A stretch of 64,000 nt of DNA, from the NCBI RefSeq assembly GCF_000413855.1, contig NZ_ATGG01000006.1, positions 62,001-126,000 of the forward strand, given 5' to 3'. The DNA is from Acinetobacter gyllenbergii CIP 110306 = MTCC 11365. Its GTDB lineage: Bacteria; Pseudomonadota; Gammaproteobacteria; Pseudomonadales; Moraxellaceae. Below, one piece after another: positions 50,204 through 59,978 of this stretch. How positions within the stretch are numbered: position 1 is the first letter of the stretch; each line of letters starts with the position of its first letter. The notes beneath the pieces were generated by a model. The model was not told where the DNA came from, did no database searches, and saw only the letters and a list, made by a program, of their open reading frames with translations. The translations under genes were made by a program, and so were the position numbers.

Positions 50204-52354
50204 TCACTTAATTTCTAAGCTGAGCAGTTTATTTTTTAACGATACTAATTCGGTCAACGTTTCTAGCAGCAGACTCATTTGTTTTAACAACAAGGGATGC
50301 TTTTCAGAGATCTGTTCTTGCAGATTCAATGCTTCAATTTCTTTAAGCAAGTGCTCTACCTGATGTTGTGGAACGGGCACTTGTTCAATCAAGCTTTGCT
50401 TAAGTAGCTCCTCAATTTTATCCAGCAGTTGGAGCAGTTTCAGATCTTCGATTTTTTCCCGTTGATGTCCCAAGGCCGAGACATAACTGAGTTGGCTATG
50501 GCTATAGACCAAATAGCGAAACGCATGTTGAATGAGTTCTTGGTTGGGCTGAGGTTCGGTACTCAGACTTGAGATCATATTAGACAGCTCAATCTGGGCA
50601 TTATGTGCTGCACGTCGAGTGGTTCGGTATTCCAGATCGAGTTCACGCCCTTGATGATATTGCTGTACCACCACATGAAAATAATCGAAGGTAGTTTGAT
50701 TATTTTTCTTGATGTTGCTGGAGATATTGCGGAAATTCCAGTCTGGCCAAATAAAATTAACGGCGAGCCATGCAATCGCGCAGCCAATAAAAGTGTCAAT
50801 CATGCGTGGCAGGATAATACTAAAACCTGCCCCTTTTAAATTAAAAATCAATAACACCATCAAGGTGGCCATCACCGTGGCGAGTGCATATTTTTTTTGT
50901 CTTAAATAGAAAAATAATACCCCACAAATCACAGTGAGGAGTAGTTGCCCCTCAATACTGGGGACAAAATAAAGAATGGGGATACCTAATAACACTCCGA
51001 GTAAAGTGCCAATGGTTCTGAGTTTGAGACGGCTTTTGGTGGCAAAATAGGTAATCTGGCAGACAAATAAACTGGTGAGTAAAATCCAATAGCCATTTTG
51101 CGCAAATGGTAATAAGGAAATAGCATAGCCAACCGCAAAGATCACAGCCAAGCGGACGGCATGACGGAATAGTGCCGATTGCGGACTGAGTTGCTGTTTG
51201 ATTTTTAAAAGTAGATCCTGCGCACCCTGAATATCATCATCAAGCAAATTGAGATGGTCATGATGTTGTTGTGGAGCGCGTTGTTCAATATTCTGATTGA
51301 GTTGCAGTTGGGTAAACTGCTCATGCACACTTTTTAAATTATTGAAGATCAGTTCCAGATTTTTAACTTCGAGATTGTTGGGGTGTTGTTGCACCCAGTC
51401 ACGCATGGATAATTCTAAATTGCCTAAAGCTTTACTGGCAGATTCACGCGGCTGATAGCTCTGATGCTGCAAGATTGCTTGGCTTAAATCATGACAGGCC
51501 AAGGCTTGTAGCTGCATATTCTTTTGAATACGAAAAATCAAATCACTGCGGCTAAAATTTTGATGAATTTTTTCATAATGCAGATAGCTGGAGGTGACTT
51601 GTTCATGCATATCTTGAGCAAAATAATATAAGTTCAGCCAATAAATACTGGTGTTGTTCACCCGAGACGCTTTTAAGCGCGTCAGTAAGGAGTTTTTGGC
51701 TTGATTCAGACTAGTGACCACTTGGCTGTTTTTTTGAGAAAGTTCGAACAGGAGTGTTTCGACATTATCAATATTATCTGGGTCGAATAAACGTGATTTG
51801 GCTTGCAGTAATTCAGCAAGCTCTTGAAAAATAGCTGAGATCTTTTCTTGTAGTGGCAGGGTTGGGCGAATCACAAAAAATAAGATTGAAGTTAGCCCAT
51901 ACCACAAGGCACCCAATACAAAATAACTGGGTTGCTGGTACCAGTGTGGATATTCACCTAGACCGAACATGGTATAGATCGAGAGTAAAATCGTGCCAAA
52001 GGAAATGGTGGCATAGCGTTGCCCAAGTGCCCCCATTATGACCAGCGCTGCACTGGAGAGGCTGAGATAAACAATGAACCAAAATTTATAGGGGGCGAGA
52101 AACTCTAAAATAGTACTGACCGTAAAGAACAGCGCGCAGACATAGATCAGATTGCGTAAACGAATGCTGAGACGATCATCAAAATCGGTCAGTGCGGTCG
52201 CAATTGCCCCTAAGGTGGCAGGCACAATCAGCTGTCCAAATCCGAAATAATGTAAACCGAGTGTTGTACCGCAAAGCACAATCATGATTTGTAGGCAATA
52301 AAGCAGAATCGAGTTGGAGCGAAAGCGATTGAACAGGATAGATAAATTTTTCAC
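50204..52354 (-). CDS. YccS-like FUSC family inner membrane protein
   Basis: A 716-residue protein with two blocks of about five to six membrane helices (residues 15-150 and 390-530) each followed by long helical cytoplasmic parts, the pattern of YccS/YhfK (FUSC family, aromatic acid exporter-like). Recognisable segments: LQIMIVLCGTTLGLHYFGFG, and GYWILLTSLFVCQITYFATK in the second block. I prefer GTG 52354, which gives the family's usual length and start; the frame is open to 52429. The function of the family is not clear; export of aromatic or toxic compounds is suspected. Confidence 0.82.
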   Translation of the reverse strand: MKNLSILFNRFRSNSILLYCLQIMIVLCGTTLGLHYFGFGQLIVPATLGAIATALTDFDDRLSIRLRNLIYVCALFFTVSTILEFLAPYKFWFIVYLSLSSAALVIMGALGQRYATISFGTILLSIYTMFGLGEYPHWYQQPSYFVLGALWYGLTSILFFVIRPTLPLQEKISAIFQELAELLQAKSRLFDPDNIDNVETLLFELSQKNSQVVTSLNQAKNSLLTRLKASRVNNTSIYWLNLYYFAQDMHEQVTSSYLHYEKIHQNFSRSDLIFRIQKNMQLQALACHDLSQAILQHQSYQPRESASKALGNLELSMRDWVQQHPNNLEVKNLELIFNNLKSVHEQFTQLQLNQNIEQRAPQQHHDHLNLLDDDIQGAQDLLLKIKQQLSPQSALFRHAVRLAVIFAVGYAISLLPFAQNGYWILLTSLFVCQITYFATKSRLKLRTIGTLLGVLLGIPILYFVPSIEGQLLLTVICGVLFFYLRQKKYALATVMATLMVLLIFNLKGAGFSIILPRMIDTFIGCAIAWLAVNFIWPDWNFRNISSNIKKNNQTTFDYFHVVVQQYHQGRELDLEYRTTRRAAHNAQIELSNMISSLSTEPQPNQELIQHAFRYLVYSHSQLSYVSALGHQREKIEDLKLLQLLDKIEELLKQSLIEQVPVPQHQVEHLLKEIEALNLQEQISEKHPLLLKQMSLLLETLTELVSLKNKLLSLEIK

Positions 52355-52595
52355 GATTCTTATTCTTGAATATGTTCTGGTTTCATCATACAAATAAATG
52401 TCCCAAAGGAAAGCATTGTCAGCCAACAAGCGGCACTATTTTTGAACATCAATATTTGCTTGATCTTTCAAATAATAGATAAGATGCAAAATTCATGCTC
52501 AGTTGTATTTTGTTCTTGTAAGATTGGATAAGAAATAAAAATGGCTAAAAGTAGTGTAACTGTGGATAACTCGGAAGATACCCACAGTATTGAAA

Positions 52596-53177
52596 TTACT
52601 TAATCACACCGCAGGCAATACGGTCACCACCACCGCCTAATGGTTTTGGTGTATCCGAATAATTGTCTCCACCGACATGAATCATAATGGCACGGTTCTG
52701 GATATCAGCCAGTTTTAAACGTGGTGCAATCACAGGTGTGGTTGCAAAACCTTTTTCATTTACAACCAACACAGGAAGGTCACCCAAATGTCCAGTTTCT
52801 GGCGTACCATGATGTGCAACCTTTTCAGGGTTTAAGTGGCTGCCTGCTGCCAAGGCGGCGCCCATTTTTCCATCTTTAAGCGCCGCTTCACAGGATGGGT
52901 TTTCATGGATGTGGAAACCATGTTCGCCAGGAGAAAGTTTCCAAAGTGCAGGGGTGATTAATAAACCCTTTGGTGTTTGTTGAAAAGCAACCGTTCCGAT
53001 GGAAGCACCAACGCCATTGGCATCGACTTGATAGACTTGGATCAATTGCTTTTGATCGCTTTTGCTGGCTTTGGTTTGAATCTTAGCCGCATTTTTGTCG
53101 AGAGAAACCGAAGAGCAGGCTGCGATACTTAAACTCAGACAGCTCAGTAGAGAAATTTTTTGAAGCATTGACGTCAT
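52596..53177 (-). CDS. sodC: Cu/Zn superoxide dismutase, lipoprotein
   Basis: A 193-residue SodC. The signal LSCLSLSIAAC has a lipobox, so the enzyme is periplasmic and probably lipid-anchored. Metal ligands are visible in GEHGFHIHENPSC, GSHLNPEKVAHHGTPETGHLGD and AIMIHVGGDNYSD, and the disulfide partner in GDRIACGVI. It disproportionates superoxide in the periplasm. ATG 53177 follows AAGGATA; the frame is open further to 53219. Confidence 0.93.
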   Translation of the reverse strand: MTSMLQKISLLSCLSLSIAACSSVSLDKNAAKIQTKASKSDQKQLIQVYQVDANGVGASIGTVAFQQTPKGLLITPALWKLSPGEHGFHIHENPSCEAALKDGKMGAALAAGSHLNPEKVAHHGTPETGHLGDLPVLVVNEKGFATTPVIAPRLKLADIQNRAIMIHVGGDNYSDTPKPLGGGGDRIACGVIK

Positions 53178-53285
53178 TGCGAAGATATCCTTATAAATTA
53201 TCTTTATTTGATGATTCAAACAAAGTCAGGGATATCTCGCAAGCCACATTAATCAATTCATGACAAAAAATTAAACGAAATATAC

Positions 53286-54395
53286 CTATTTAGTTTCGGG
53301 TGGTGCTTCCAACGCTGCAACAGGTTCGTCAACATTTTCATGCAGCCATTCACGCCAAATCGCTAACAGGATGGCTAAAATCACTGGGCCAATGAATAGG
53401 CCGACCAGACCAAAGCTGGCAATACCGCCTAATACCCCGAACATGATCAAGATAAATGGAATCTGGGTTGCGCCTGAAATCACCAATGGACGAATCACAT
53501 TGTCTGAGCTACTCACAATCACCACACCCCAAACCACAACCCCAATGGCTTCCATGGTTTGCCCCTGAGCAAATAACCACAGGCCTACTCCAAGATATGA
53601 AACAGGTGTTCCAAAAGGAATCAGCGCCAAGATAAAGGTGACCATAGTCAACAGCATTGGATTTGGAACGCCTGCGACAAAATAGCTAAGGCCGGCCAAT
53701 AGAGCTTGTGCAACTGCAGTTAAACCAACGCCGTATACGACAGCACGAGTCGTTTCCGAAATGGTATCCAAGTAATGATGGACACGTGGGCCAATCACCA
53801 TTTCTAAGGCACGGCTGACTTGTGCCAAGATCATTTGTCCATCACGGTAGAAGAAGAACAAGGTCATCAGTGCAAAAGTCAGTTTGACCAAGTTACGGCT
53901 AATTTCACTCAGGACAAAACGACCATAGCTGAGATGGCTTTGAATCCATTCAGCAATATTCTTGGTGATACTGTTTGGATCACTACTCAGTTCATTAACG
54001 GTACGACTGATGTCTTTGCCAATAATCGGTAGATTTTTGATAAATTCAGGAACTTGAACATGACCTGAAAACAGTTGTCGTTGTAAATTAAAATATAAAT
54101 TACGACCTTCAAGTTGCAACATAAAGATTGCACAGATAAACGGCACACCAATCACGATAATCACCAAGCTAATCATCAGTGTGGCATTCAGTGTCGGTCG
54201 GTTTTCACCAAAGAAACGACGCTGTACCCATAGATATAAGGGCCAAGTCATATAGGCAATAATTGCGGCCCAAAGGACAGGGACAATAAAGTATTTGAGA
54301 ATACTGAATCCCAAAAAGAGCAGGACAAAAAATAGTCCAAACAGCAAAACGCGTTGTAATATGGGAGCGTATTGTTGCACGATAGTATTTCTCAA
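53286..54395 (-). CDS. AI-2E family transporter (PerM/YdiK-like)
   Basis: A 369-residue membrane protein of PF01594: two N-terminal helices (FGLFFVLLFLGFSILKYFIV), a long soluble stretch with Asn-Ser-rich helices, and a C-terminal bundle with ALIPFGTPVSYLGVGLWLFA and FGLVGLFIGPVILAIL, the family signature. Despite the family name most members do not export AI-2; some are cation antiporters. Substrate unknown. Confidence 0.85.
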   Translation of the reverse strand: MRNTIVQQYAPILQRVLLFGLFFVLLFLGFSILKYFIVPVLWAAIIAYMTWPLYLWVQRRFFGENRPTLNATLMISLVIIVIGVPFICAIFMLQLEGRNLYFNLQRQLFSGHVQVPEFIKNLPIIGKDISRTVNELSSDPNSITKNIAEWIQSHLSYGRFVLSEISRNLVKLTFALMTLFFFYRDGQMILAQVSRALEMVIGPRVHHYLDTISETTRAVVYGVGLTAVAQALLAGLSYFVAGVPNPMLLTMVTFILALIPFGTPVSYLGVGLWLFAQGQTMEAIGVVVWGVVIVSSSDNVIRPLVISGATQIPFILIMFGVLGGIASFGLVGLFIGPVILAILLAIWREWLHENVDEPVAALEAPPETK

Positions 54396-54503
54396 GTGCT
54401 AGAAATTGAATAAAACCATCTTAACTGAAAAAGTAGGCGAGGGAAATTTTCATTTCCCCATTTTAAGATTTGATATCAAAAGATTACGTTTCTTTGCAAA
54501 GTC

Positions 54504-55148
54504 TTAGAACCACTCGCTGGGATCATCGACCAACTGGTTTAAAACAGGCTGCCATTGGCTTTGGATGCTGACAAAGTTTTTCTGGGTCTTATCAAACACA
54601 CTCAGCCCTTGCATTGCCAATGTACCATAGGCACTACGCTCTGAAATCCATGCCACAGGGTCTTGCTCAATCTTGCTAAAGAAGTCTTGAATATCTTTGG
54701 AACTGGCACTGTTCGGTTTGACACGATTGGCGATCAACAAGATTTGTACCTTGCCTTTACGAATACGCTTAATGTCTTGTAAATGTTTTAAGAAGCGGCG
54801 AGTACTGTCGATATCAAAGAATGATGGTTGTAATGGCGTTACAATGGCATGTGCTTCGCTGACCAATTGCTCGGCATGTTCGCCTGAGAGTGCACCAGGG
54901 GCATCAATAATCAAATAATCTAAATTCTTGGGTGCTTCGCCAATGGACTTTTCATGTCGCCAATCTAGGCTCTGAATACCTGTGACCGTTTCAGGGCGTT
55001 GCTTGAGCCATTGCAAAGACGATTTTTGGTTGTCAGCATCTGCTAGCGCAACCTTATATCCTTTTTGCGATAATGCGGCAGCGAGTGTAATAGCTGTCAT
55101 GGTCTTGCCACAGCCACCTTTTTGATTTGCGATTAATATGGTTTTCAT
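54504..55148 (-). CDS. Orphan ParA-family ATPase
   Basis: A 214-residue ParA/MinD-type ATPase: deviant Walker A NQKGGCGKTMTAITLAAALS, Walker A' region VALADADNQKSSLQWL and Walker B YLIIDAPGAL. No ParB or parS-like gene is beside it, so it may position a non-chromosomal cargo. In contrast with plasmid ParA it has no N-terminal helix-turn-helix. The next gene upstream, on the other strand, encodes a Holliday-junction-resolvase-related protein; no link is implied. Confidence 0.87.
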   Translation of the reverse strand: MKTILIANQKGGCGKTMTAITLAAALSQKGYKVALADADNQKSSLQWLKQRPETVTGIQSLDWRHEKSIGEAPKNLDYLIIDAPGALSGEHAEQLVSEAHAIVTPLQPSFFDIDSTRRFLKHLQDIKRIRKGKVQILLIANRVKPNSASSKDIQDFFSKIEQDPVAWISERSAYGTLAMQGLSVFDKTQKNFVSIQSQWQPVLNQLVDDPSEWF

Positions 55149-55278
55149 GAAATTAGATTTATTAACTAGGCTCTCGTATTCGTTTATACCTTAGCATCTT
55201 TTTCGGTCAAGTGTGTTACACATGACAAAAGTTTCATGTTGCAGTTAAATAGCTGCATTCAAGCAAAGGAAAGTGACT

Positions 55279-55749
55279 ATGTCGGTTTGGTTAGCGATGC
55301 TGATTGGTGGTTGTATTGGTGTCGTGATCACCACGATTATTTTATCCAGCACTCGTAATGGGCGGATTCAGGCGGAGTATGAGAAATATATTGCTGAATT
55401 GGAGCTGGAACATAAGCAAGCTTTACTCGATGCGCAGAAGCGTAGTGTCAATACCAGCCGTGCGGTATTGAAAGGTAAAATGGCGGAGCAGTTTGCACCG
55501 ATTCTGCCTGAGTTTCGTTATTTACCCAGTGATGCTAAATTTTTAGGTGATCCTGTCGATTACGTGGTTTTTGATGGTTATACCGACTTTCGAGATGGCG
55601 ATGGTACAGCCGAAGATATTGAAGTGATTTTACTGGATATTAAAAGCGGTGGCGCACGCTTAAGCAAAGGGCAGCAGGCGATTGCTCAAGCGGTCACTGA
55701 AGGGCGTATTCGTTTTGAAACCTTGCGAATTGATTTTGAAGATCAATGA
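55279..55749 (+). CDS. Endonuclease related to Holliday junction resolvase (PF10107)
   Basis: A 156-residue protein: an N-terminal membrane helix (VWLAMLIGGCIGVVITTIIL), a coiled coil, then the conserved domain KGKMAEQFAPILPEFRYLPSDAKFLGDPVDYVVFDGY ending in EVILLDIKSGGARLSKGQQAI. The Asp...Asp-x-Lys arrangement resembles the PD-(D/E)XK nuclease fold. The ATG lies eight bases after AAAGGAAA; an in-frame GTG two codons earlier is less likely. Family clear, role unknown. Its end overlaps the convergent next gene by 7 bp. Confidence 0.82.
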   Translation: MSVWLAMLIGGCIGVVITTIILSSTRNGRIQAEYEKYIAELELEHKQALLDAQKRSVNTSRAVLKGKMAEQFAPILPEFRYLPSDAKFLGDPVDYVVFDGYTDFRDGDGTAEDIEVILLDIKSGGARLSKGQQAIAQAVTEGRIRFETLRIDFEDQ

Positions 55750-56378
55750 GGCGTTTCTAATTTTTGTACGCGTGCCAACAGCATTGTTTGCGCCACAGAT
55801 GGGATTCCTTCTGCATCAAAATATTGCTTTTCGATCAATTTAAATTTGGCTTGTAAGAGCTGGCGTTCAATATCCCGATTTAAGTGGCAGCCATCGGCTA
55901 TCCGTTTCTGAATTGGGGTTAGTAGCGTCTGCAAGGACTGTATTTTTGCCGAGTTTGGATGTTTGACATGCTCAACCAGATGGAAGGTGCCTGTTGGTTT
56001 GAGTACCCGATGTATTTCGGCTAAGGCCTGTTCAAGATCAGCAATGCTACACAGTGTCCACGTCGACACAATATGATCTAAAGAAGCGTCGGCAAAGGGG
56101 AGTTTTTCTGCACTGGATTGCACATGTTTAATAAAGAAAGGTGCATGTTGTACCCGTTCAACGGCCAATTGATAAATATCAGGATTGGGCTCTAAGGCGT
56201 ACACTGAATCAACATTGCCATAAAACGGAATATTGAGCCCTGTACCAAAACCAATTTCGAGTACTTCACCTTCGAGTGGTAGTAATAATTCACGACGTCG
56301 ATCCATCAAGCTAGCGGTTTGCATGACCTGATTGAGCAAATGAGGAAAGATATGACGTTGGTAAAATTGGTAAATCAT
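55743..56378 (-). CDS. Class I SAM-dependent methyltransferase
   Basis: A 211-residue methyltransferase (Methyltransf_11 type): motif I GEVLEIGFGTGLNIPFYG, the acidic motif II YALEPNPDIYQLA, FADASLDHIVSTWTLCSIAD and LVEHVKHPN. It resembles UbiE/PMT-like enzymes but lacks features naming a substrate. It is convergent with the endonuclease-like gene. Confidence 0.85.
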   Translation of the reverse strand: MIYQFYQRHIFPHLLNQVMQTASLMDRRRELLLPLEGEVLEIGFGTGLNIPFYGNVDSVYALEPNPDIYQLAVERVQHAPFFIKHVQSSAEKLPFADASLDHIVSTWTLCSIADLEQALAEIHRVLKPTGTFHLVEHVKHPNSAKIQSLQTLLTPIQKRIADGCHLNRDIERQLLQAKFKLIEKQYFDAEGIPSVAQTMLLARVQKLETPH

Positions 56379-56539
56379 AGAGATCCATTCGTTGGTTTTA
56401 ATAAAGAGGATACTTCACTAACAGCACAAAAATATGACTAAAGTGAGTTTGATTGTTACCAAAAAAAGCACTTTTTTTCACCATCTCAGCATACTATCAA
56501 CAGAAAGGCTTTTCTAATATTTTCGAGGATAATCGAGCC

Positions 56540-57103
56540 ATGAAAAAACGTCTATGGATGAGTTTATGCATGGTGGCTGCAATTGGGCAAACACATGCAT
56601 CAACGGGTCAGGCAGAATATAATATTGCCAATGGCTTAGCGCCTGTTGTGGAATATCAATCGATTTCGGTATTAAAACCTTTTGATGGTAATTTCCGTAT
56701 TCTTGGTTCAAAAGTTTATCATGACGATGAGCAAGCCAAATTTTCTCCGATCGACTATGCGGTGAGTTTGGGAGCATTTACTGATCCTGCAATCGCTCGA
56801 ACGATTGATGTACGTCAATATGATCGTTATTTGAATTGGAAAATGAATACACTGCCTGTGCCACCCGATCAAGCGATCAAACTGGTGTCCAATATGCACA
56901 TTATTCCTGCCAATCCAGAGATTGCCAAACAAATCAAGCAAGTGAAACGCGGTGACTTGGTTCAACTCAAAGGTGAGTTGGTTGAAATTCGAGATAAGGA
57001 CTTGGTGTGGAAATCTTCTTTAACCCCAGGTGGGGTAGGCGATGGTGCTTGTGAATTATTTCGTGTGAGTTCAATTCATTGGATTGAGAAGCAGAATATC
57101 TAA
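56540..57103 (+). CDS. Secreted protein of unknown function
   Basis: A 187-residue exported protein: signal MKKRLWMSLCMVAAIGQTHA, then a beta-rich domain with ISVLKPFDGNFRILGSKVYH, SPIDYAVSLGAFTDP, VRQYDRYLNWKMN, VKRGDLVQLKGELVEI and DGACELFRVSSIHW. This pattern is commonly seen in gammaproteobacterial proteins of unknown function. ATG 56540 is chosen as the start of the signal peptide; GAGG lies 12 bp upstream. No neighbour shares its strand closely. Confidence 0.7.
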   Translation: MKKRLWMSLCMVAAIGQTHASTGQAEYNIANGLAPVVEYQSISVLKPFDGNFRILGSKVYHDDEQAKFSPIDYAVSLGAFTDPAIARTIDVRQYDRYLNWKMNTLPVPPDQAIKLVSNMHIIPANPEIAKQIKQVKRGDLVQLKGELVEIRDKDLVWKSSLTPGGVGDGACELFRVSSIHWIEKQNI

Positions 57104-57118
57104 CAATGAATGTGAAAT

Positions 57119-57147
57119 AAAAAAGGGGCTGATGCCCCCTTTTTTTA
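57119..57147. terminator. Bidirectional terminator
   Basis: AAAAAAGGGG / CCCCTTTTTT with a 6-7-nt loop, between two converging genes. Confidence 0.88.
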
Positions 57148-57157
57148 TTTATTTCAG

Positions 57158-57721
57158 TTACTCAGCTTGCATTTTGCTTTCAGCTGTTTGCGCATTTCTC
57201 CAGTGATGCAACTGGCTTTGCGCGTGTAGATATTCATTCAGCTGATTGACCTGCTGATTCGCATCTGTTGTTTGGGCGGTATTGGCTTGTTCCAAGACTT
57301 GGGCTTGATGCTCCCAATAATCATAAAGCAAACCTTGAATATAGCGACCCTGTTCAGTTTTGAGTTCTAGCTCTTTGAGCATCTTCAACGCTGAGTTCAC
57401 ATTATCTTTTTGACGTTGCTGCTCGAATTCAGGTGTGAGGCTATTGGCTTCTTTCATCTTGGCCAATTCCATTTCCATACTATCGCTCATGTCGGTAAAA
57501 CGATGATCATAGTCTTCTAATACGGCAATATCATGCCCATCATCTGCTGTGGCAGGGAATTGCTTGATCGGTGTTTGATTGAGTTGACCAATCGCGTCAT
57601 TACTTGCGCTGCTTTGCTGTTGTTGCTTTGCAGTTGGCTCTTTGTCCTTATTACACGCACTGAGCACCAGCGCTGAACTGAGTACACAAGTAAGGGCAAA
57701 TGTGGTTTTTAGATTAGGCAT
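57158..57721 (-). CDS. Lipoprotein of unknown function
   Basis: A 187-residue lipoprotein: lipobox LSAC (Cys23), a Gln/Ser-rich linker, then a helical domain with MEMELAKMKEANSLTPEFEQ, KMLKELELKTEQGRYIQGLL and QLNEYLHAQSQLHHW. Not a family I recognise. It lies 19 bp downstream of a methyltransferase gene on the same strand and may be cotranscribed. Confidence 0.7.
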   Translation of the reverse strand: MPNLKTTFALTCVLSSALVLSACNKDKEPTAKQQQQSSASNDAIGQLNQTPIKQFPATADDGHDIAVLEDYDHRFTDMSDSMEMELAKMKEANSLTPEFEQQRQKDNVNSALKMLKELELKTEQGRYIQGLLYDYWEHQAQVLEQANTAQTTDANQQVNQLNEYLHAQSQLHHWRNAQTAESKMQAE

Positions 57722-57740
57722 AGCAGAGCTCGTTCAAGAA

Positions 57741-58520
57741 TTAGTTGGATATTTTCTGAAAATGGTAGGCAAAAGTCGTATAGGGGAAACTAATCTGATC
57801 TTGCGCAGTTAAGCCTGTAAAATCAAATACAATTTGTTCAAACTTTGCTTTGAGTTGTTGTTGCTCTGTTGAAGGCATTGCGGCAATAAAACTAGTAGAC
57901 AGCAAGCGTTTACTCACCACCTGTTCGACAGTGCCCTGATGCGCCTGTTGAAAGGTGGTTAATCCATCCAGTTTAAATAAGCTTTGCTCCTCGAACACTT
58001 GTTTCCATAACTCACTGTGATAACGAGGGGTATCACCTTCTAAAAGTGCAATTTCATCGGCCAAAGCTTTGACCCAATCGACCGAGGTATCGCGCTGATT
58101 CCAGATTAAACCAAGACGCCCTGTGGAACTCAGCACACGATGCATTTCTGTTAGGGTTTCAATATTGGCAAACCAATGGAACGATTGCGCACAGAGAATG
58201 GCATCAATTGATGCATCGGCGAATGGTAATTCGCTGCTGAATGCCTGTCGACAATCGATAGTCGGATAAGCTTGTTGAAGCTGCTGTAACATTTCCGTGA
58301 CAGGCTCGACCGCAATCACTTTTGCCTGTGTCTCAATCAAGTAGGGTAAGAATTTGCCAGTCCCAGCACCGAGGTCAACAACAGTGGAATTTTCACCTAT
58401 TTGGAGCCGATCTTGCAGCCAAACCGCTATTTCTTGCGGGTAACTGGGGCGAACTTGCTGGTACAGTTCAGCCCCTAAACTAAAGCCTTTTTGAGCAGCA
58501 GGATGTAAGGATTGTGTCAT
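57741..58520 (-). CDS. Class I SAM-dependent methyltransferase
   Basis: A 259-residue methyltransferase of the Methyltransf_11/trans-aconitate methyltransferase-like type: TVVDLGAGTGKFLPYLIE (motif I), VIAVEPVTEML (motif II), FADASIDAILCAQSFHWFAN and LGLIWNQRD. QSFHWF is typical of the YcgJ/TAM-related subgroup. Substrate unknown. First in a two-gene set with the lipoprotein. Confidence 0.85.
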   Translation of the reverse strand: MTQSLHPAAQKGFSLGAELYQQVRPSYPQEIAVWLQDRLQIGENSTVVDLGAGTGKFLPYLIETQAKVIAVEPVTEMLQQLQQAYPTIDCRQAFSSELPFADASIDAILCAQSFHWFANIETLTEMHRVLSSTGRLGLIWNQRDTSVDWVKALADEIALLEGDTPRYHSELWKQVFEEQSLFKLDGLTTFQQAHQGTVEQVVSKRLLSTSFIAAMPSTEQQQLKAKFEQIVFDFTGLTAQDQISFPYTTFAYHFQKISN

Positions 58521-58641
58521 TTTTTGCGCTTTTTAATCTGTCTTATCTCTATAAAATAAGATACTCCGCAATTATGGTTTGGCAAAGCCATCATTTGGTG
58601 ACTTTTTGCTACAGACCTAGGATCAACTTTTCAGTGTGAGC

Positions 58642-59913
58642 ATGGATAAGCAAATAATATTTGAAGATGAGCATATTCGCGTTATTTTTTTAAAAGGTTC
58701 AAGTGACACTTTAGTGATTTCGTTTGGCGATTTGATTAGTCGCGCTAAAGGCATGTCAATTAATGCTGAAAAATCCTTAATAAAATATCAATACAATGTG
58801 ATCGGCATTATGCCGAAGCAAAAATCATGGTTTCCGAAAAGTAGTATGTTGCAGATGCAGCAGCAGATTCAACCGATTTTGCAGCAATTTAAAGGCATTG
58901 TTGGCTATGGCGGCTCTATGGGGGGCTACGCAGCAATCAAGTATTCAAATTTATTGGATATGCAAAAGATTGTGGCTTTTGTACCACAATTCTCGATTGA
59001 TCCTGATGTGGTTGAAGATCGCCGTTACGCCGAATTCTTTGATGCATCTATCCATCAAGATATGCAGATTCAGGCAGATGAGGTTGATTCATCGCGTGAA
59101 TACATCATCGTCTATGATCCATACTATGCAGAAGATAAAGAGCACTTTCTAAAGATCCAGCCTTTACTGCCTAACATGCATGTGATTCATTTGCCATTTA
59201 CAGGCCATGAAGCACTTTCGGTGTTGGCAAGTTCTCAGTTGCTGAATGATTTTGTGGTTAAACCATTTGAAATCACTTATTTCTATCAGCGGGTTCGAGA
59301 GGTTAAAAAGCAAAGCAAGTTCTACTATCGACATGTGTTGGATGCTTTGTTGCCGCGTCATCATCAGGCTTTATTAAAAATTCTGCAACAGAACGACATT
59401 GCCTTAGATGAGCGTTATTTTGATGCGGTACTTAAACAAAAACTGGTACAGCAGCTGTTTAATCTCAAACAAGGCACTGAACAGAATTTATATAAGCTCG
59501 GCGTACATCTGCATTTTGTGCAACATACCGAGACCCAAGCTGCCAATGTGGTCAATGCACAGAATCAGTTTTTGGTCTTTAATTTGGCAAGCTTGAAATT
59601 AGAGTGCTATAGCACTGAGATTATTGCGGCCAATTCCGCCTATCTATTGCCTTTAAATCTGACGGCCAATAGCTTGGTCAAGCTGAGATTGAATGATGAA
59701 TACTACTTCCTCACGATGAATGATCGTGGTATTCATAAACTGGTCAAAGAAGGTGAGCCCTTTGCACTGGATCAATCGCCGTTGGTGTTTAAACACTATG
59801 CCGATTTTTATAGCCTGAGCTATAAACAACTGAGCCTATGTTGTGATGCACAAGGTTTGACGCATTTCATCGAAAATAATGCAGATGAACAGACCAAACT
59901 GCAATTATGTTGA
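58642..59913 (+). CDS. Alpha/beta-hydrolase-like protein with long C-terminal domain
   Basis: A 423-residue protein. The N-terminal 230 residues have an alpha/beta hydrolase pattern: nucleophile elbow GYGGSMGGYAAIKYS, followed by KIVAFVPQFSID, EYIIVYDPYYAED as a possible acid, and HLPFTGHEAL with the His. The C-terminal part (about 230-423) is not recognised. Such proteins occur beside glycan genes in some bacteria, but the neighbours here give no hint. ATG 58642 is preferred over a GTG two codons earlier; neither has a strong ribosome site. Confidence 0.65.
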   Translation: MDKQIIFEDEHIRVIFLKGSSDTLVISFGDLISRAKGMSINAEKSLIKYQYNVIGIMPKQKSWFPKSSMLQMQQQIQPILQQFKGIVGYGGSMGGYAAIKYSNLLDMQKIVAFVPQFSIDPDVVEDRRYAEFFDASIHQDMQIQADEVDSSREYIIVYDPYYAEDKEHFLKIQPLLPNMHVIHLPFTGHEALSVLASSQLLNDFVVKPFEITYFYQRVREVKKQSKFYYRHVLDALLPRHHQALLKILQQNDIALDERYFDAVLKQKLVQQLFNLKQGTEQNLYKLGVHLHFVQHTETQAANVVNAQNQFLVFNLASLKLECYSTEIIAANSAYLLPLNLTANSLVKLRLNDEYYFLTMNDRGIHKLVKEGEPFALDQSPLVFKHYADFYSLSYKQLSLCCDAQGLTHFIENNADEQTKLQLC

Positions 59914-59930
59914 ATGACCTTATTTCAATA

Positions 59931-59964
59931 AAAAAAGCCCTTTGAATATTCAAAGGGCTTTTTT
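59931..59964. terminator. Bidirectional terminator (perfect palindrome)
   Basis: A perfect 34-bp palindrome, AAAAAAGCCCTTTGAAT and its complement, with A and T runs at the two ends, between converging genes. Confidence 0.95.
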
Positions 59965-59978
59965 AGATCAGATTTAAA

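Noticed and set aside
28999..52569. Perfect DnaA-box sequences (TGTGGATAA) at 28999, 48631 and 52561
   Set aside because: They are single and far apart, with no cluster, no dnaA or gidA neighbours and no AT-rich unwinding pattern; not an origin.
54504..55148. ParA as a sign of an integrated plasmid
   Set aside because: No parB, replication gene, attachment site or composition shift nearby; orphan ParA genes are common on chromosomes.
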